Assembly: GCA_017437905.1 (NCBI GenBank)
Contig: JAFRWY010000081.1
Span: 1-64,000 of the forward strand
Reading direction: 5' to 3'
Length of the DNA stretch: 64,000 nucleotides
DNA from: Eubacterium sp.
GTDB taxonomy: Bacteria; Bacillota; Clostridia; Lachnospirales; Lachnospiraceae
Positions 49,953-58,817 of the stretch are shown piece by piece (the first letter of the stretch is position 1; each line of letters begins with the position of its first letter). A program made the translations under genes and the position numbers. The notes beneath the pieces are model-generated. The model was not told the origin of the DNA, searched no databases, and worked only from the letters and a program-made list of their open reading frames with translations.

Positions 49953-52310
49953 ATGCAGAAATATGACAGCAAATTACAGAAGAAGCCGTTTCAGGATTAC
50001 GATGAATACATGCAGTATATCTTTCACTGTGTGAATACGGCGCTGGACCGGTATATTGACGGGATGAAGGCCACCTATGCAAATGAGCAGGGTGGATATA
50101 AGAGCATCCTTTATCCGGATATTGAAATCGCAGGAGACACCTGCCGGCATCAGATCGAACGGTTTTATTCCGGAGAGGAAGATGAGAAGGAAACCATTGC
50201 CGATGAAGTCGAGGATACGGAGGAAGACGGGGACCCGACGGACGAGGTCGAAGAATCCCAGGTGGATGATGAACTGATGGCACTTCTCGGGGCATTCTCC
50301 GTACAAAGAGATGAACCGAAGACCGGAGCCTCCGGGACAGAACACCGGGAGGATGCAGGAATGTCCCTTCCGGAGAAACTTGCGTATATTGAAGAGAGAG
50401 CGGCAGCCACGGTGGAGAGCGGCATACCGCTTCCGTTCTATACGCTGACGAAGAAGCTGGCATTTGAACCCTTTACCCTGTTCTGTTTTGCCTGCGGAAT
50501 CCTCTCCTCCACACAGACGGATTATGCGGGCGTATTCCAGATCATCAATGAAAATGCGGGGCTTTCCTCCCCTACCATAGAATCCGCGGCGAAGGTCTTC
50601 TACGGCCGGTCATATTCCATTACCGGAGCCTACGGTGACATGTCAACTTGTCTGGAGCAGCTGCTTCCGGTACTTTCCCTGGATGTGATGAAAAGCATGC
50701 CGTTTTCCACTGTGGTATCTCCGGATAAGCGGGTGATCGACTGCCTGTTCGGACGGAATCCGGACAAGCTGGATGAGGATTATTCCCGTTTCATTTATAT
50801 GCTCACAAATGATGATCCGCTGGATCCGATCCTGGCAAATCAGGGGATTCTGGACGAGATGAAGATTTCTTACAGTGAAGGTGTGAAGATCTTTTATTAC
50901 TACGGGGATGAGGGCAGCGGCAGACGGTTTTTCGTAAAGCATTTCTGCCGGGAGAACGGGCTTCAGGCCGTGGCCATCGACTGCAAGAAGCTCTTCGGCT
51001 ATGATTTTCAATATGTGGAAAAGGCACTCTGGGCAGTGACCCGGGAATGTATCCTGACCAATTCCTGCTGCTGCCTTACGGAGCTTACCTTCCGTGAGGA
51101 GGAGAAGGAGAGGTTCTTCGGCTACATGGATCTGGCCTTCTCCAAGTTAAATGAACAGAATATCCTGGTGTTCAACATGAGTAAGGAACATATCGACTTC
51201 CGTCAGATCACCAAGAACGAATTTACGGAGCTGGAGCTTCCGACGCCGGATACGGGGGAGCGTCAGGAGTGCTGGAAATATTATTCGCAGAATTACAGTC
51301 TGGCACCGGAGATCGATCTTCTGGAAATGTCCACGAAGTTCCTTTTCACACCGGGAAAGATCCACGATGCCTTAAAGAATGCCAGATCCCTTTCTGTCAT
51401 GGCCCAGGAAAAGGAGATCTCCAGAGATAAGCTGTTTAGGGGCTGTAATAACCAGATGAGCTCTGAGCTTTCCCAGAAGGCCACAAAGGTGAAGGCGAAT
51501 TTCGGCTTCGAGGATATCGTCATGAATCCCAGTCAGCGGGAGACCCTGGAGCATGCCATCGATCAGATGAACTTTAGGAAACAGGTTTACGAGAACTGGC
51601 ATTACACCAAGAAATACCCCTATGGACGCGGGCTTTCCATCCTTCTCTATGGAGCACCCGGTACCGGTAAATCCATGTGCGCACAGGTGATCGCCCACGA
51701 ACTGAATCTGGAGCTTTACCGTGTGGATCTTTCCAAGGTGATCGATAAGTACGTGGGTGAGACGGAGAAGTCCATCTCCATGATCTTCCGGGAGGCCAAG
51801 AAATGCAACGTGGTTCTCTTCTTCGATGAGTGCGATACATTGTTCGCAAAGCGTTCCGATGACGGAGGATCCAACCAGGCCTCCAACAACAACAAGACGG
51901 CCCTGCTTCTGCAGGAGGTGGAGGCCTACGACGGAGTATCCGTGCTGGCCACAAACTACAAGCACAACATCGACCCGGCATTCTTCCGCCGGATGAAATA
52001 TATCGTGGAATTCCAGTTCCCCGATCCGGATACCCGTGAAATGCTCTGGCGCACCACGATCCCGAAGGATACGCCTCTGGCGGATGATGTGGATATCCGC
52101 TTCCTTGCGGAGAAGTTCGAGTTCGTCGGTGGTAATATCAAGAACTGTATACTGAATGCGGCATTTCTTGCAGCGGCGGATCCGGAGGCGGAAGGACAGG
52201 TGCATATGAAGCATTACCTGAATGCCATTAAGTACGAATTTGTGAAAGTCGGCAAGGTCTTCACCAAGTCCGACTTTGAACCCTATGCTGCGGAGGTGGG
52301 ACTGGCGTGA
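49953..52310 (+). CDS. AAA+ ATPase of the CIS type (Afp15/Pvc15-like)
   Basis: The C-terminal AAA+ module has Walker A GAPGTGKS (about residue 566-573), Walker B VVLFFDECDTLF, sensor LATNYKHNIDPAFFRRM and the following lid. Upstream, YYGDEGSGRRFFVKHF looks like a second P-loop whose Lys-Ser/Thr is replaced, so there are two AAA-like modules with only the second competent. The N-terminal ~130 residues are acidic and may bind a partner. CIS ATPases are needed for assembly or loading in Afp/PVC-type loci, although their exact job is unresolved. It overlaps the next gene by 4 bases (GTGA). Confidence 0.92.
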   Translation: MQKYDSKLQKKPFQDYDEYMQYIFHCVNTALDRYIDGMKATYANEQGGYKSILYPDIEIAGDTCRHQIERFYSGEEDEKETIADEVEDTEEDGDPTDEVEESQVDDELMALLGAFSVQRDEPKTGASGTEHREDAGMSLPEKLAYIEERAAATVESGIPLPFYTLTKKLAFEPFTLFCFACGILSSTQTDYAGVFQIINENAGLSSPTIESAAKVFYGRSYSITGAYGDMSTCLEQLLPVLSLDVMKSMPFSTVVSPDKRVIDCLFGRNPDKLDEDYSRFIYMLTNDDPLDPILANQGILDEMKISYSEGVKIFYYYGDEGSGRRFFVKHFCRENGLQAVAIDCKKLFGYDFQYVEKALWAVTRECILTNSCCCLTELTFREEEKERFFGYMDLAFSKLNEQNILVFNMSKEHIDFRQITKNEFTELELPTPDTGERQECWKYYSQNYSLAPEIDLLEMSTKFLFTPGKIHDALKNARSLSVMAQEKEISRDKLFRGCNNQMSSELSQKATKVKANFGFEDIVMNPSQRETLEHAIDQMNFRKQVYENWHYTKKYPYGRGLSILLYGAPGTGKSMCAQVIAHELNLELYRVDLSKVIDKYVGETEKSISMIFREAKKCNVVLFFDECDTLFAKRSDDGGSNQASNNNKTALLLQEVEAYDGVSVLATNYKHNIDPAFFRRMKYIVEFQFPDPDTREMLWRTTIPKDTPLADDVDIRFLAEKFEFVGGNIKNCILNAAFLAAADPEAEGQVHMKHYLNAIKYEFVKVGKVFTKSDFEPYAAEVGLA

Positions 52311-52993
52311 TCGATATAAAAAAGATGGGTATGATCTACCCGGATACCGATCTGCCTGTGTTCGAGGATTTCTCGGCCCACATCGGACGCGGGGAGTTTG
52401 TCCTGATCACGGGAAAGAGCGGAAGCGGCAAGTCAACCCTGATCCATCTTCTGACGAAGGAACTGGAGGGATATACGGGAAGCATCACGGTGGACGGTGT
52501 CGAGCTCCGGGAGATCGAGGACAGAAACATACCTGTCTATCGGAGAAAGCTTGGAGTTGTCTTCCAGGACGCAAAGCTTTTTGACGAATACTCGGTCTAT
52601 GGAAATCTGGAGTTGGTTCTGTCCATGACCGGTCTTAAAAAAAAGCAGATCGACCAGAGGATCACCAGCGTTCTCTCATTGCTCCGGATCGAGAATCTGT
52701 ATAAGAGAAGCCCGAAGGAACTTTCCGGCGGAGAGACCCAGAAGGTTTGTCTGGCCAGGGCTCTGATCAATTATCCGCCGATCCTTCTGGCGGACGAACC
52801 CACCGGAAATCTGGATCCGGCAGCATCGGAGGAAATCTTCCGGCTTCTGGAGATCGTTCACCGACAGGGAACCACGGTGGTCATGGTGACCCACGATCCT
52901 GAGACTGCGGAAAGGATCCACACCACCCATCAGGTGATCTCGCTGGATCAGTTAAAGAAGGTGGATATTCAGCGTGTGTTATTCAGGACATAA
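52307..52993 (+). CDS. FtsE-like ABC ATPase without a partner permease
   Basis: Walker A GKSGSGKS, signature LSGGE, Walker B ILLADEP, and the overall sequence (MIYPDTDLPVFEDFSAHIGRGEFVLITG...LLRIENLYKRSPKELSGGETQKVCLARALI...VVMVTHDPETAERI) place it in the FtsE/LolD/MacB-type group. FtsE works with FtsX to activate wall hydrolases at the septum. No FtsX-like gene is adjacent. It starts with GTG, coupled to the AAA+ gene through a 4-base overlap. It may use the chromosomal FtsX, or act alone on a CIS membrane component. Not a normal eCIS gene. Confidence 0.88.
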   Translation: MIDIKKMGMIYPDTDLPVFEDFSAHIGRGEFVLITGKSGSGKSTLIHLLTKELEGYTGSITVDGVELREIEDRNIPVYRRKLGVVFQDAKLFDEYSVYGNLELVLSMTGLKKKQIDQRITSVLSLLRIENLYKRSPKELSGGETQKVCLARALINYPPILLADEPTGNLDPAASEEIFRLLEIVHRQGTTVVMVTHDPETAERIHTTHQVISLDQLKKVDIQRVLFRT

Positions 52994-53011
52994 CGGAAGG
53001 ATGATTAACCT

Positions 53012-53920
53012 ATGATAATCTGGGTAAAGGAAAAAGAATTGGATGGATTTCTCCCCCTGATCCCTGCGGACATGCAGGAAGCGGTAAGGAGCGGGGAATG
53101 GTTCTGCCTCGGTGTCCTTAAGGATGTACCGGGAGAAGAGAGTAAGCTCTGTGCCGGGGTTCTGATCTTCTCCGCAGAGGACGGGCTTTCCTACGGGCAG
53201 GAGATCTTAACCATGATCCGGATTCAGTGGATCTTTGTTACGGAATCCCTAAGGGGGCAGGGCCTTGGAAATGAACTGATGGAGGCTCTTTCGGATATCC
53301 TTAAGGATAATCCCGCGGAAGGAATCCTTGTGGATGTTCCCTTTGGTCCGGAGTATGACCTGGCGGAGGATTTCTTCTCCGGATGGGGATTTGATTTTGA
53401 AGTGATCCAAAGCCCGGAAATTGTTATATCCAAGGCGGATGCTGTCCTGCGGCATGGATCCCTGGAAAAGGCAAAGGAAATCGTGCTCAGCCGTCTGAAA
53501 GGGATACGAGATGATATCCGGCCGCTGAAGCAAGTTCCTGTCGAAGCCTTTCACAGAGCACTGAATGAGATGGTGAGAAGGTCGGATACCCTATATCACG
53601 TCAACATTTCCGATGATCCCATGGATTATGACCGGGAAATGAGCTGTGCGGTAATGAAAGAGGAGAAGGTTTCGTCGCTTGTCCTTTATGACCGGAACGG
53701 GGAAAAGGAACTCCGGATGATCCTGATGGCCAGCCTTTCCCCAAATGCGGCAACTGAACTGGGAAACTTACTTGCTTATGTCGCTGCCCTGTACTACGTC
53801 AGGGAATCGGATGACACGGTGGTAAAGATCGTGATGGAGAGTCCGAAGACGGTGGAACTGTTTAATCATGTATTTGCTTCCAGTGAACCGGATCTGATCC
53901 GCCGGGGATATTTCAGCTGA
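53012..53920 (+). CDS. GNAT-family acetyltransferase-like protein, two-domain (first copy)
   Basis: The N-terminal half has the GNAT acetyl-CoA motif RGQGLGNELMEAL after the strand IRIQWIFVTESL. The C-terminal half (about 150-302) is an extra domain seen also in the paralogue at 58818 (both contain GSLEK after the GNAT part). The substrate is unknown. It lies directly before the first giant cargo candidate, so cargo or target modification is possible but unproven. A 25-bp piece of its 3' end is repeated just after the stop. Confidence 0.8.
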   Translation: MIIWVKEKELDGFLPLIPADMQEAVRSGEWFCLGVLKDVPGEESKLCAGVLIFSAEDGLSYGQEILTMIRIQWIFVTESLRGQGLGNELMEALSDILKDNPAEGILVDVPFGPEYDLAEDFFSGWGFDFEVIQSPEIVISKADAVLRHGSLEKAKEIVLSRLKGIRDDIRPLKQVPVEAFHRALNEMVRRSDTLYHVNISDDPMDYDREMSCAVMKEEKVSSLVLYDRNGEKELRMILMASLSPNAATELGNLLAYVAALYYVRESDDTVVKIVMESPKTVELFNHVFASSEPDLIRRGYFS

Positions 53921-53950
53921 TAAGGCGGATCTGATCTGCAGGGGATATTC
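53889..53950 (+). repeat. Imperfect tandem duplication of the GNAT gene 3' end
   Basis: The stretch starting CGGATCTGATC at 53889 recurs at 53926 with few changes (about 25 bp, 37 bp apart). The second copy lies after the stop codon and is not translated. Confidence 0.6.
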
Positions 53951-54031
53951 GGTTAATTCGCCGTATTGTTTCAAAGAAAAGAAGTGGTATATCCATACAA
54001 GAGGTAGTGGAAAATCGCGGAGGAAAGTTCT

Positions 54032-57000
54032 ATGAGTGATCATGATGAGATCGGCAATCTGCATATGCCGGAGCAGCAGAGGATGAACGCTCCCATTCAG
54101 GTAAGTGCGCCGCAGCAGGAGCAGAAGAAACTGAAGGAAGATAATCTGTACAGAGTGCAGACTAAGGCAGGACAGGACTACTTTAGGGAAGTGAATAAGC
54201 AGCAGGAAAATGTGCAGCAGAACACGCAGAAACGCCTTGTCCGTAGTGCGATCATTAAAAACTTGGGAAGTAAACGCTATGCCGCATTTGATGGCCTCAA
54301 GCTGAAAAAGGCGGGAGGAGAAAAGTCTCAGGATATTGCGCTTCATCATTCGGCAGGGACAAAGCTTCTTTCCCAGGGAGAAGATGTGATCGAGTTCAGT
54401 GTTGCAGGACTGAAATCTCTGCAGTACAGATCCCAGCCTTCTGCGGATGAAAAGTTGAAGGAATCCAAGGTGCATTGGTACAACAAGAATAAGTTCCTGA
54501 CCTGGACCGGACTCTGCAAGACGAAGAAGGAAGTGGAACGGGATAATAAGGAGATCCGGGAGAAGAAGGCTGCAGCAAAGCAGGAACGGGAAAAGGTCAA
54601 TCAAAGGATCGAGAAGACCTACGGGAATAAGGTGGACGAAAAAGTTGCCGGAAAGAAGCTGAATCAGCTGAGAAAAAAGGAAGTGGTAAACGAAAAGACC
54701 GGAGCCACCAAAACCCGTTTTCTGATCTCCGCCCAGAAGAATAAGGGAAAATACAGTGAAGAAAATATCGAGGAGTATATCCTGGAACTGGGGAAATCCG
54801 TCTTAAAGCAGAAACTGGATGAGGCAGACTGGGGAGAAGATGATGCGGTAGCTGCTTTCCGTCCGGTGAATATCGTGCTTCAGGGCCATGGCAGCGGTGC
54901 GGTGTCGGTGGGAAAAGGAGCCATGCGGATCCGGAAATGGGTAGCCGATAACTATCCCCGTTTTCTTTCCAAGATTAATTTCCAGATGATCCAGTATGAT
55001 CCGAAGTCCAATGATGATAATTCCGAGCTGGATCTTTCGGACGCGAAACTGGCGAAGAAGGATTCCCGCTATATGTCGCTGGGGGAGAATGCCAACACCA
55101 CCGTGGTCTACTCCATGCAGAATATCGCAGATGCTCCGCAGAAGGTAAAGAATGCAAAGCGTATCATCCTTACCATGGCGGATCATAATGTGAAGCTGGA
55201 AGAAAAGGATGAGTCCCAGGGGACGACAACAAGGAATACCTACTTTGCGGAAAAGAACGGAAAGGTGGAGGCCTTCCGTGCAACAGGGCTTGGTGAACTG
55301 GATGAAGGAATCTATATTGCGGATGATCATAACAACCTGATCAGATTGAAGAGTCTGGAAGAGTATGACGCTTTGCAAAAGTCCCTGATGAAGGGGGAGA
55401 AGAAGAAAGACAGTATCAAGGCGGTTCGGAGCGTCGTAAAGGACTTTTTCCGTGCCAACGGGGAAGAGGTAACGGAGGAGAAGAAGGCGAAGGCCAAGGC
55501 AAAGGAAGAGAAGCCGGTAGATCAGGAGGTAAAGCGGGTATACGCAGAGGTACTCAGCCAGCTGAAGGATGAAAATGAGATCTGGAAAAAGCTCGCCAGC
55601 CGGAGCAAAGCTGAGGATAAGCAATCCGTTCCGTATAAGCAGCTGCTGGATGCGGCGGAGCTGGTTAGAAGGCTCGCAGCACGGCTTACCAACAAAAATG
55701 GGGAGCTCTCCAAGCGAGGTGCCGGAACCATCGATGTAAGAGATCTGATGGATGCCATGAACCGGCTTTCCGAGACGGCAAATATCTTCTATGATACCCA
55801 TAGAGGCCATCAATACACCCAGGAGGGAAAGGATCACAGGGCAGCATGCGACATGCTGCGTCAGCTGTCGGACGAGTTCTATGACAAGTTAAATATCGCC
55901 ATGGGAGGAGTTGGAAAGTCCGCAATCACCGAGAAACCGGTCCGGGGAAAGATCTCCACGAAGGATGGAGTAAAGGCCGGAGAAAGAATCTCGGAAATGG
56001 CTTCCGTCTATGCAAAGTGGAAAAAGCATTTTGCCTTCCGGGAGGGCTCCGAGCGGATAAATATCCGTGATAAGGCCAATATGTTTGCGGCCTACCAGAA
56101 GGATATCGAGATCTACAAGTCAACCCATCCGGTGAAGGACTGGCCGGCGGATGTGAAGGATGCCATCCGGGCTGCAAATGACTATCAGTTCCGGAATGCC
56201 GTGATCGAAAAGGTCGAGGAGAAAACCGGCGGCGTTATGGATGAAATGCAAAGCTTCACCCGCAGTTACGCGGAGGAGATGGACAATCGGTCGAAGGGAA
56301 AGAATAAGCTGAAGAAGGAGGAGGTGGATCAGAACCTTTCTCCCGAACAGGTTCAGGCTGTGGAATCCATCGATAAGTGGTTTATCCGGAATTATAACAA
56401 TGCGGGACTGGCAGGACGGTTTATCGGCGTCCGGAATCATCATGGAGAGATCATTTCCGCTCTCCTTGCAAAGTCGAAGAGGGAGCGGCTCTTTATCTAT
56501 TATCTGATCGAAACCGGAAAGAGGAAGAGTCCGGAGGTAATGGATGCCTACGCTTCCCAGGGTGCCTATATGCCGGACCTGGACAAGTTTAAGGATCAGA
56601 TGCTTGCTTCAAAGCTGAAGGTCATGTCCCGGGTATTCGGCGGCTATGTATATATGCATAAGCTGACCGAGGCCATGCAGATCAATGAAGATTATCAGGA
56701 GCTGATCAGCGACTGCGCCGAGCTGGACGTTAAGGACGCAAGACCGACATCAGAGTTTAAGGATAAACCGGTAGAATACCGCGCGCATCTTTTAAAGGAT
56801 CTTTACACCAGTACAAAGCATCTTCGGGATGAACAGCTAAAGTATAAGAAGGATTATCTGGATAAGAAAAAGAAGAATGCTGGAAAAGAGGAGGAGCTGC
56901 ATGCGCTGGAGCGGACCGCACAGCTTTTGCTGGAAAAGCTGATCGAAGCGGATGAAACAGTAGGGAAGGAGAAGAGCTACGGCGCGATCGGTGAGAAGGG

Positions 57001-58201
57001 CGAAAAGAAGGCAGAGCAGCAATATAACCTGAAGAATCAGAATCTCATGGATCTTCAGGACAATACGGGAACGGCAGCTTCCGCCGGCTCAGCGCTTGCT
57101 GCAAATGCCGGTATCGTCGCCGGATGGGGGCTTAAGGATAGCGCACTGGCGAAGTTCAATTTTGTATCCAATTCGATCACTGCAAACAGTATCGCCGGAG
57201 CAGGGCAGGTGCTTTCTGCAGTATACAGCATTTATCATATTGCAAAGAATCATGAAAATATGCACTACGGAGACATCATCGGCCAGGATGTGGCTTCGGC
57301 CGTAAAATCAGTGCTTCAGACAACCACAGCCATCTGGACAGGTATCGAATCCGGGAAGCAATATCAGGATCTGGCAAAGAACTTTGTGGAGGGAGCCGAG
57401 ATCACGACCTCTACTGCTCTTAAGGGCGTGGGAGTAGCAACGGCCGGCATCACAGCGCTTCAGAGCACCTATCAGACGGTGTCAGGAACCCTTGATCTGA
57501 AGAATAATAAAAATGCTTCCAAATATCTGAATAAAAAGATCAATACAGCTTACAGGGCAAAGCTTGAGGTTTCTTCCGAAGGGAACCAGGATCCAGCAGA
57601 GCAGACCGAGGAGCGCCGCAGGCTGGAGGAGGAATTCCGTCGAGCAAAGTATGACAAAAACATAAAGAAGCTGTCGAAGGATCTGGGAACAAGGAAGGCT
57701 GCTTATTCCGCCATACAGGCCGTAGGAGCGGGACTCTCCATCGCAGGCGTGTTCATTCCGGTTGCCGGTACGGTCGTTGGACTGGCAGGCACTGCACTTA
57801 CCACAGTTGCAGGGGTACTGAGCGGTATGCATCTTACCAGTGCACGGACCATGATGTTTGATGATTATTTCCAGTTTGATAAATATCTGGATCAGGCGAA
57901 GGCTGTGATGAAGAAGAATCATCGGAAGATTTACAATGAGGAAGAATTCGCAAACCGGATGCGCAGGACGCTTATGGCATCTCTGGGATACTCGGATCTC
58001 ATCTCCGCCTGTGACCAGATCGCAAAGCGGTACGCGGAGCAGATCCGGAAGAGACTCTTCGGAAAACCGGATGAGCAGGCGAAGGACAAGGCGGAACGGG
58101 ATGGCTACATCCAGATGATCAAGAGCTTCGGTCTTCCGTATGATGAGAAGAAGAAGGTTCCGTCCTTAAATGCTCTTGCGCGGAAGATGAATGGAAGATA
58201 G
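54032..58201 (+). CDS. 1389-aa cargo/effector candidate
   Basis: There is no signal peptide. A Gln-rich disordered N-terminus (about 1-65; MPEQQRMNAPIQVSAPQQEQKK), like the packaging leaders described for eCIS cargo, precedes a domain (about 280-470) with VNIVLQGHGSGAVSVG and RIILTMADHNVKL, an alpha/beta-like region of unknown activity. The middle is helical. The C-terminal part has two Gly/Ala-rich hydrophobic stretches (about 1016-1150 and 1223-1266; AGLSIAGVFIPVAGTVVGLAGTAL) that could insert into membranes. It follows the CIS ATPase genes and is flanked by GNAT genes. A delivered toxin or effector is my inference; no catalytic motif is certain. GGAGGA precedes the ATG. Confidence 0.65.
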   Translation: MSDHDEIGNLHMPEQQRMNAPIQVSAPQQEQKKLKEDNLYRVQTKAGQDYFREVNKQQENVQQNTQKRLVRSAIIKNLGSKRYAAFDGLKLKKAGGEKSQDIALHHSAGTKLLSQGEDVIEFSVAGLKSLQYRSQPSADEKLKESKVHWYNKNKFLTWTGLCKTKKEVERDNKEIREKKAAAKQEREKVNQRIEKTYGNKVDEKVAGKKLNQLRKKEVVNEKTGATKTRFLISAQKNKGKYSEENIEEYILELGKSVLKQKLDEADWGEDDAVAAFRPVNIVLQGHGSGAVSVGKGAMRIRKWVADNYPRFLSKINFQMIQYDPKSNDDNSELDLSDAKLAKKDSRYMSLGENANTTVVYSMQNIADAPQKVKNAKRIILTMADHNVKLEEKDESQGTTTRNTYFAEKNGKVEAFRATGLGELDEGIYIADDHNNLIRLKSLEEYDALQKSLMKGEKKKDSIKAVRSVVKDFFRANGEEVTEEKKAKAKAKEEKPVDQEVKRVYAEVLSQLKDENEIWKKLASRSKAEDKQSVPYKQLLDAAELVRRLAARLTNKNGELSKRGAGTIDVRDLMDAMNRLSETANIFYDTHRGHQYTQEGKDHRAACDMLRQLSDEFYDKLNIAMGGVGKSAITEKPVRGKISTKDGVKAGERISEMASVYAKWKKHFAFREGSERINIRDKANMFAAYQKDIEIYKSTHPVKDWPADVKDAIRAANDYQFRNAVIEKVEEKTGGVMDEMQSFTRSYAEEMDNRSKGKNKLKKEEVDQNLSPEQVQAVESIDKWFIRNYNNAGLAGRFIGVRNHHGEIISALLAKSKRERLFIYYLIETGKRKSPEVMDAYASQGAYMPDLDKFKDQMLASKLKVMSRVFGGYVYMHKLTEAMQINEDYQELISDCAELDVKDARPTSEFKDKPVEYRAHLLKDLYTSTKHLRDEQLKYKKDYLDKKKKNAGKEEELHALERTAQLLLEKLIEADETVGKEKSYGAIGEKGEKKAEQQYNLKNQNLMDLQDNTGTAASAGSALAANAGIVAGWGLKDSALAKFNFVSNSITANSIAGAGQVLSAVYSIYHIAKNHENMHYGDIIGQDVASAVKSVLQTTTAIWTGIESGKQYQDLAKNFVEGAEITTSTALKGVGVATAGITALQSTYQTVSGTLDLKNNKNASKYLNKKINTAYRAKLEVSSEGNQDPAEQTEERRRLEEEFRRAKYDKNIKKLSKDLGTRKAAYSAIQAVGAGLSIAGVFIPVAGTVVGLAGTALTTVAGVLSGMHLTSARTMMFDDYFQFDKYLDQAKAVMKKNHRKIYNEEEFANRMRRTLMASLGYSDLISACDQIAKRYAEQIRKRLFGKPDEQAKDKAERDGYIQMIKSFGLPYDEKKKVPSLNALARKMNGR

Positions 58202-58274
58202 TCAGGTGTTAAGAAGCACATGGACGAATGAGTATCAGATATCGTTTTTGTTAGTAACGAGGAGGATAAGTCAG

Positions 58275-58811
58275 ATGAATATAGATGAAAAGAAGCAGGA
58301 AAGGCGCGAGCTGCTGGAGCGGATGAAGGAATCACTGCAGGAGGAGCTTATCGCCTGTGAAGTGGCAGAACCGGAACAGGAGGGACTTCCTCCGGTGCTG
58401 AATGTGATCTTGGACGCACTGGCAAAGGATGATGCAGAAGAAGGAGCTTTCGGGGAATTCTATTTCGACCCCATCGTCTCTGAAGAGGATGAGATCCAGC
58501 ATTTCTCCGGCGTGATCACTCTGATGGATGACCTTCCGAAGGAGCATCTTGCGGAGCTTTTTGAAGCCATCGCGTATATCAATTTCATTCTTCCCTGCGG
58601 AAGATACTGCATTGATAAGGGGCAGTCTTTCCTTGCCTACCGGCTTACGGTGCCTTTCTCCGTGGAGCTTTCCGGAGATGCGCTGTTTGACCAGATGAAC
58701 ATCTGTATGGCAAACGCTGTTGCTTCGGCAGACCTCTTCCTGGAACCGCTGGTTCAGCTGGCAGAGGGAGAGATCACACTGGACGAAGTGAAGGATATGA
58801 TCGAGAGGTAA
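58275..58811 (+). CDS. Small acidic protein, candidate cargo chaperone (YbjN/type III chaperone-like)
   Basis: The 178-aa acidic protein has a helical N-terminus followed by an alpha/beta region (VITLMDDLPKEHLAELFEAIAYINFILPCG, then KGQSFLAYRLTVPFSVELS, then FDQMNICMANAVASADLFLEPLVQLAEGE) that recalls YbjN and type III secretion chaperone folds. It lies 73 bp after one giant cargo candidate and in the cluster with the other, as chaperones often do. ATG 58275 follows GGAGG; an in-frame ATG at 58191 overlaps the previous gene. The fold assignment is by eye and tentative. Confidence 0.65.
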   Translation: MNIDEKKQERRELLERMKESLQEELIACEVAEPEQEGLPPVLNVILDALAKDDAEEGAFGEFYFDPIVSEEDEIQHFSGVITLMDDLPKEHLAELFEAIAYINFILPCGRYCIDKGQSFLAYRLTVPFSVELSGDALFDQMNICMANAVASADLFLEPLVQLAEGEITLDEVKDMIER

Positions 58812-58817
58812 AGCATA

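Noticed and set aside
54880..54910. GxSxG lipase box in the 1389-aa protein
   Set aside because: The sequence is GHGSG, which does not fit G-x-S-x-G spacing, so no lipase activity is claimed.
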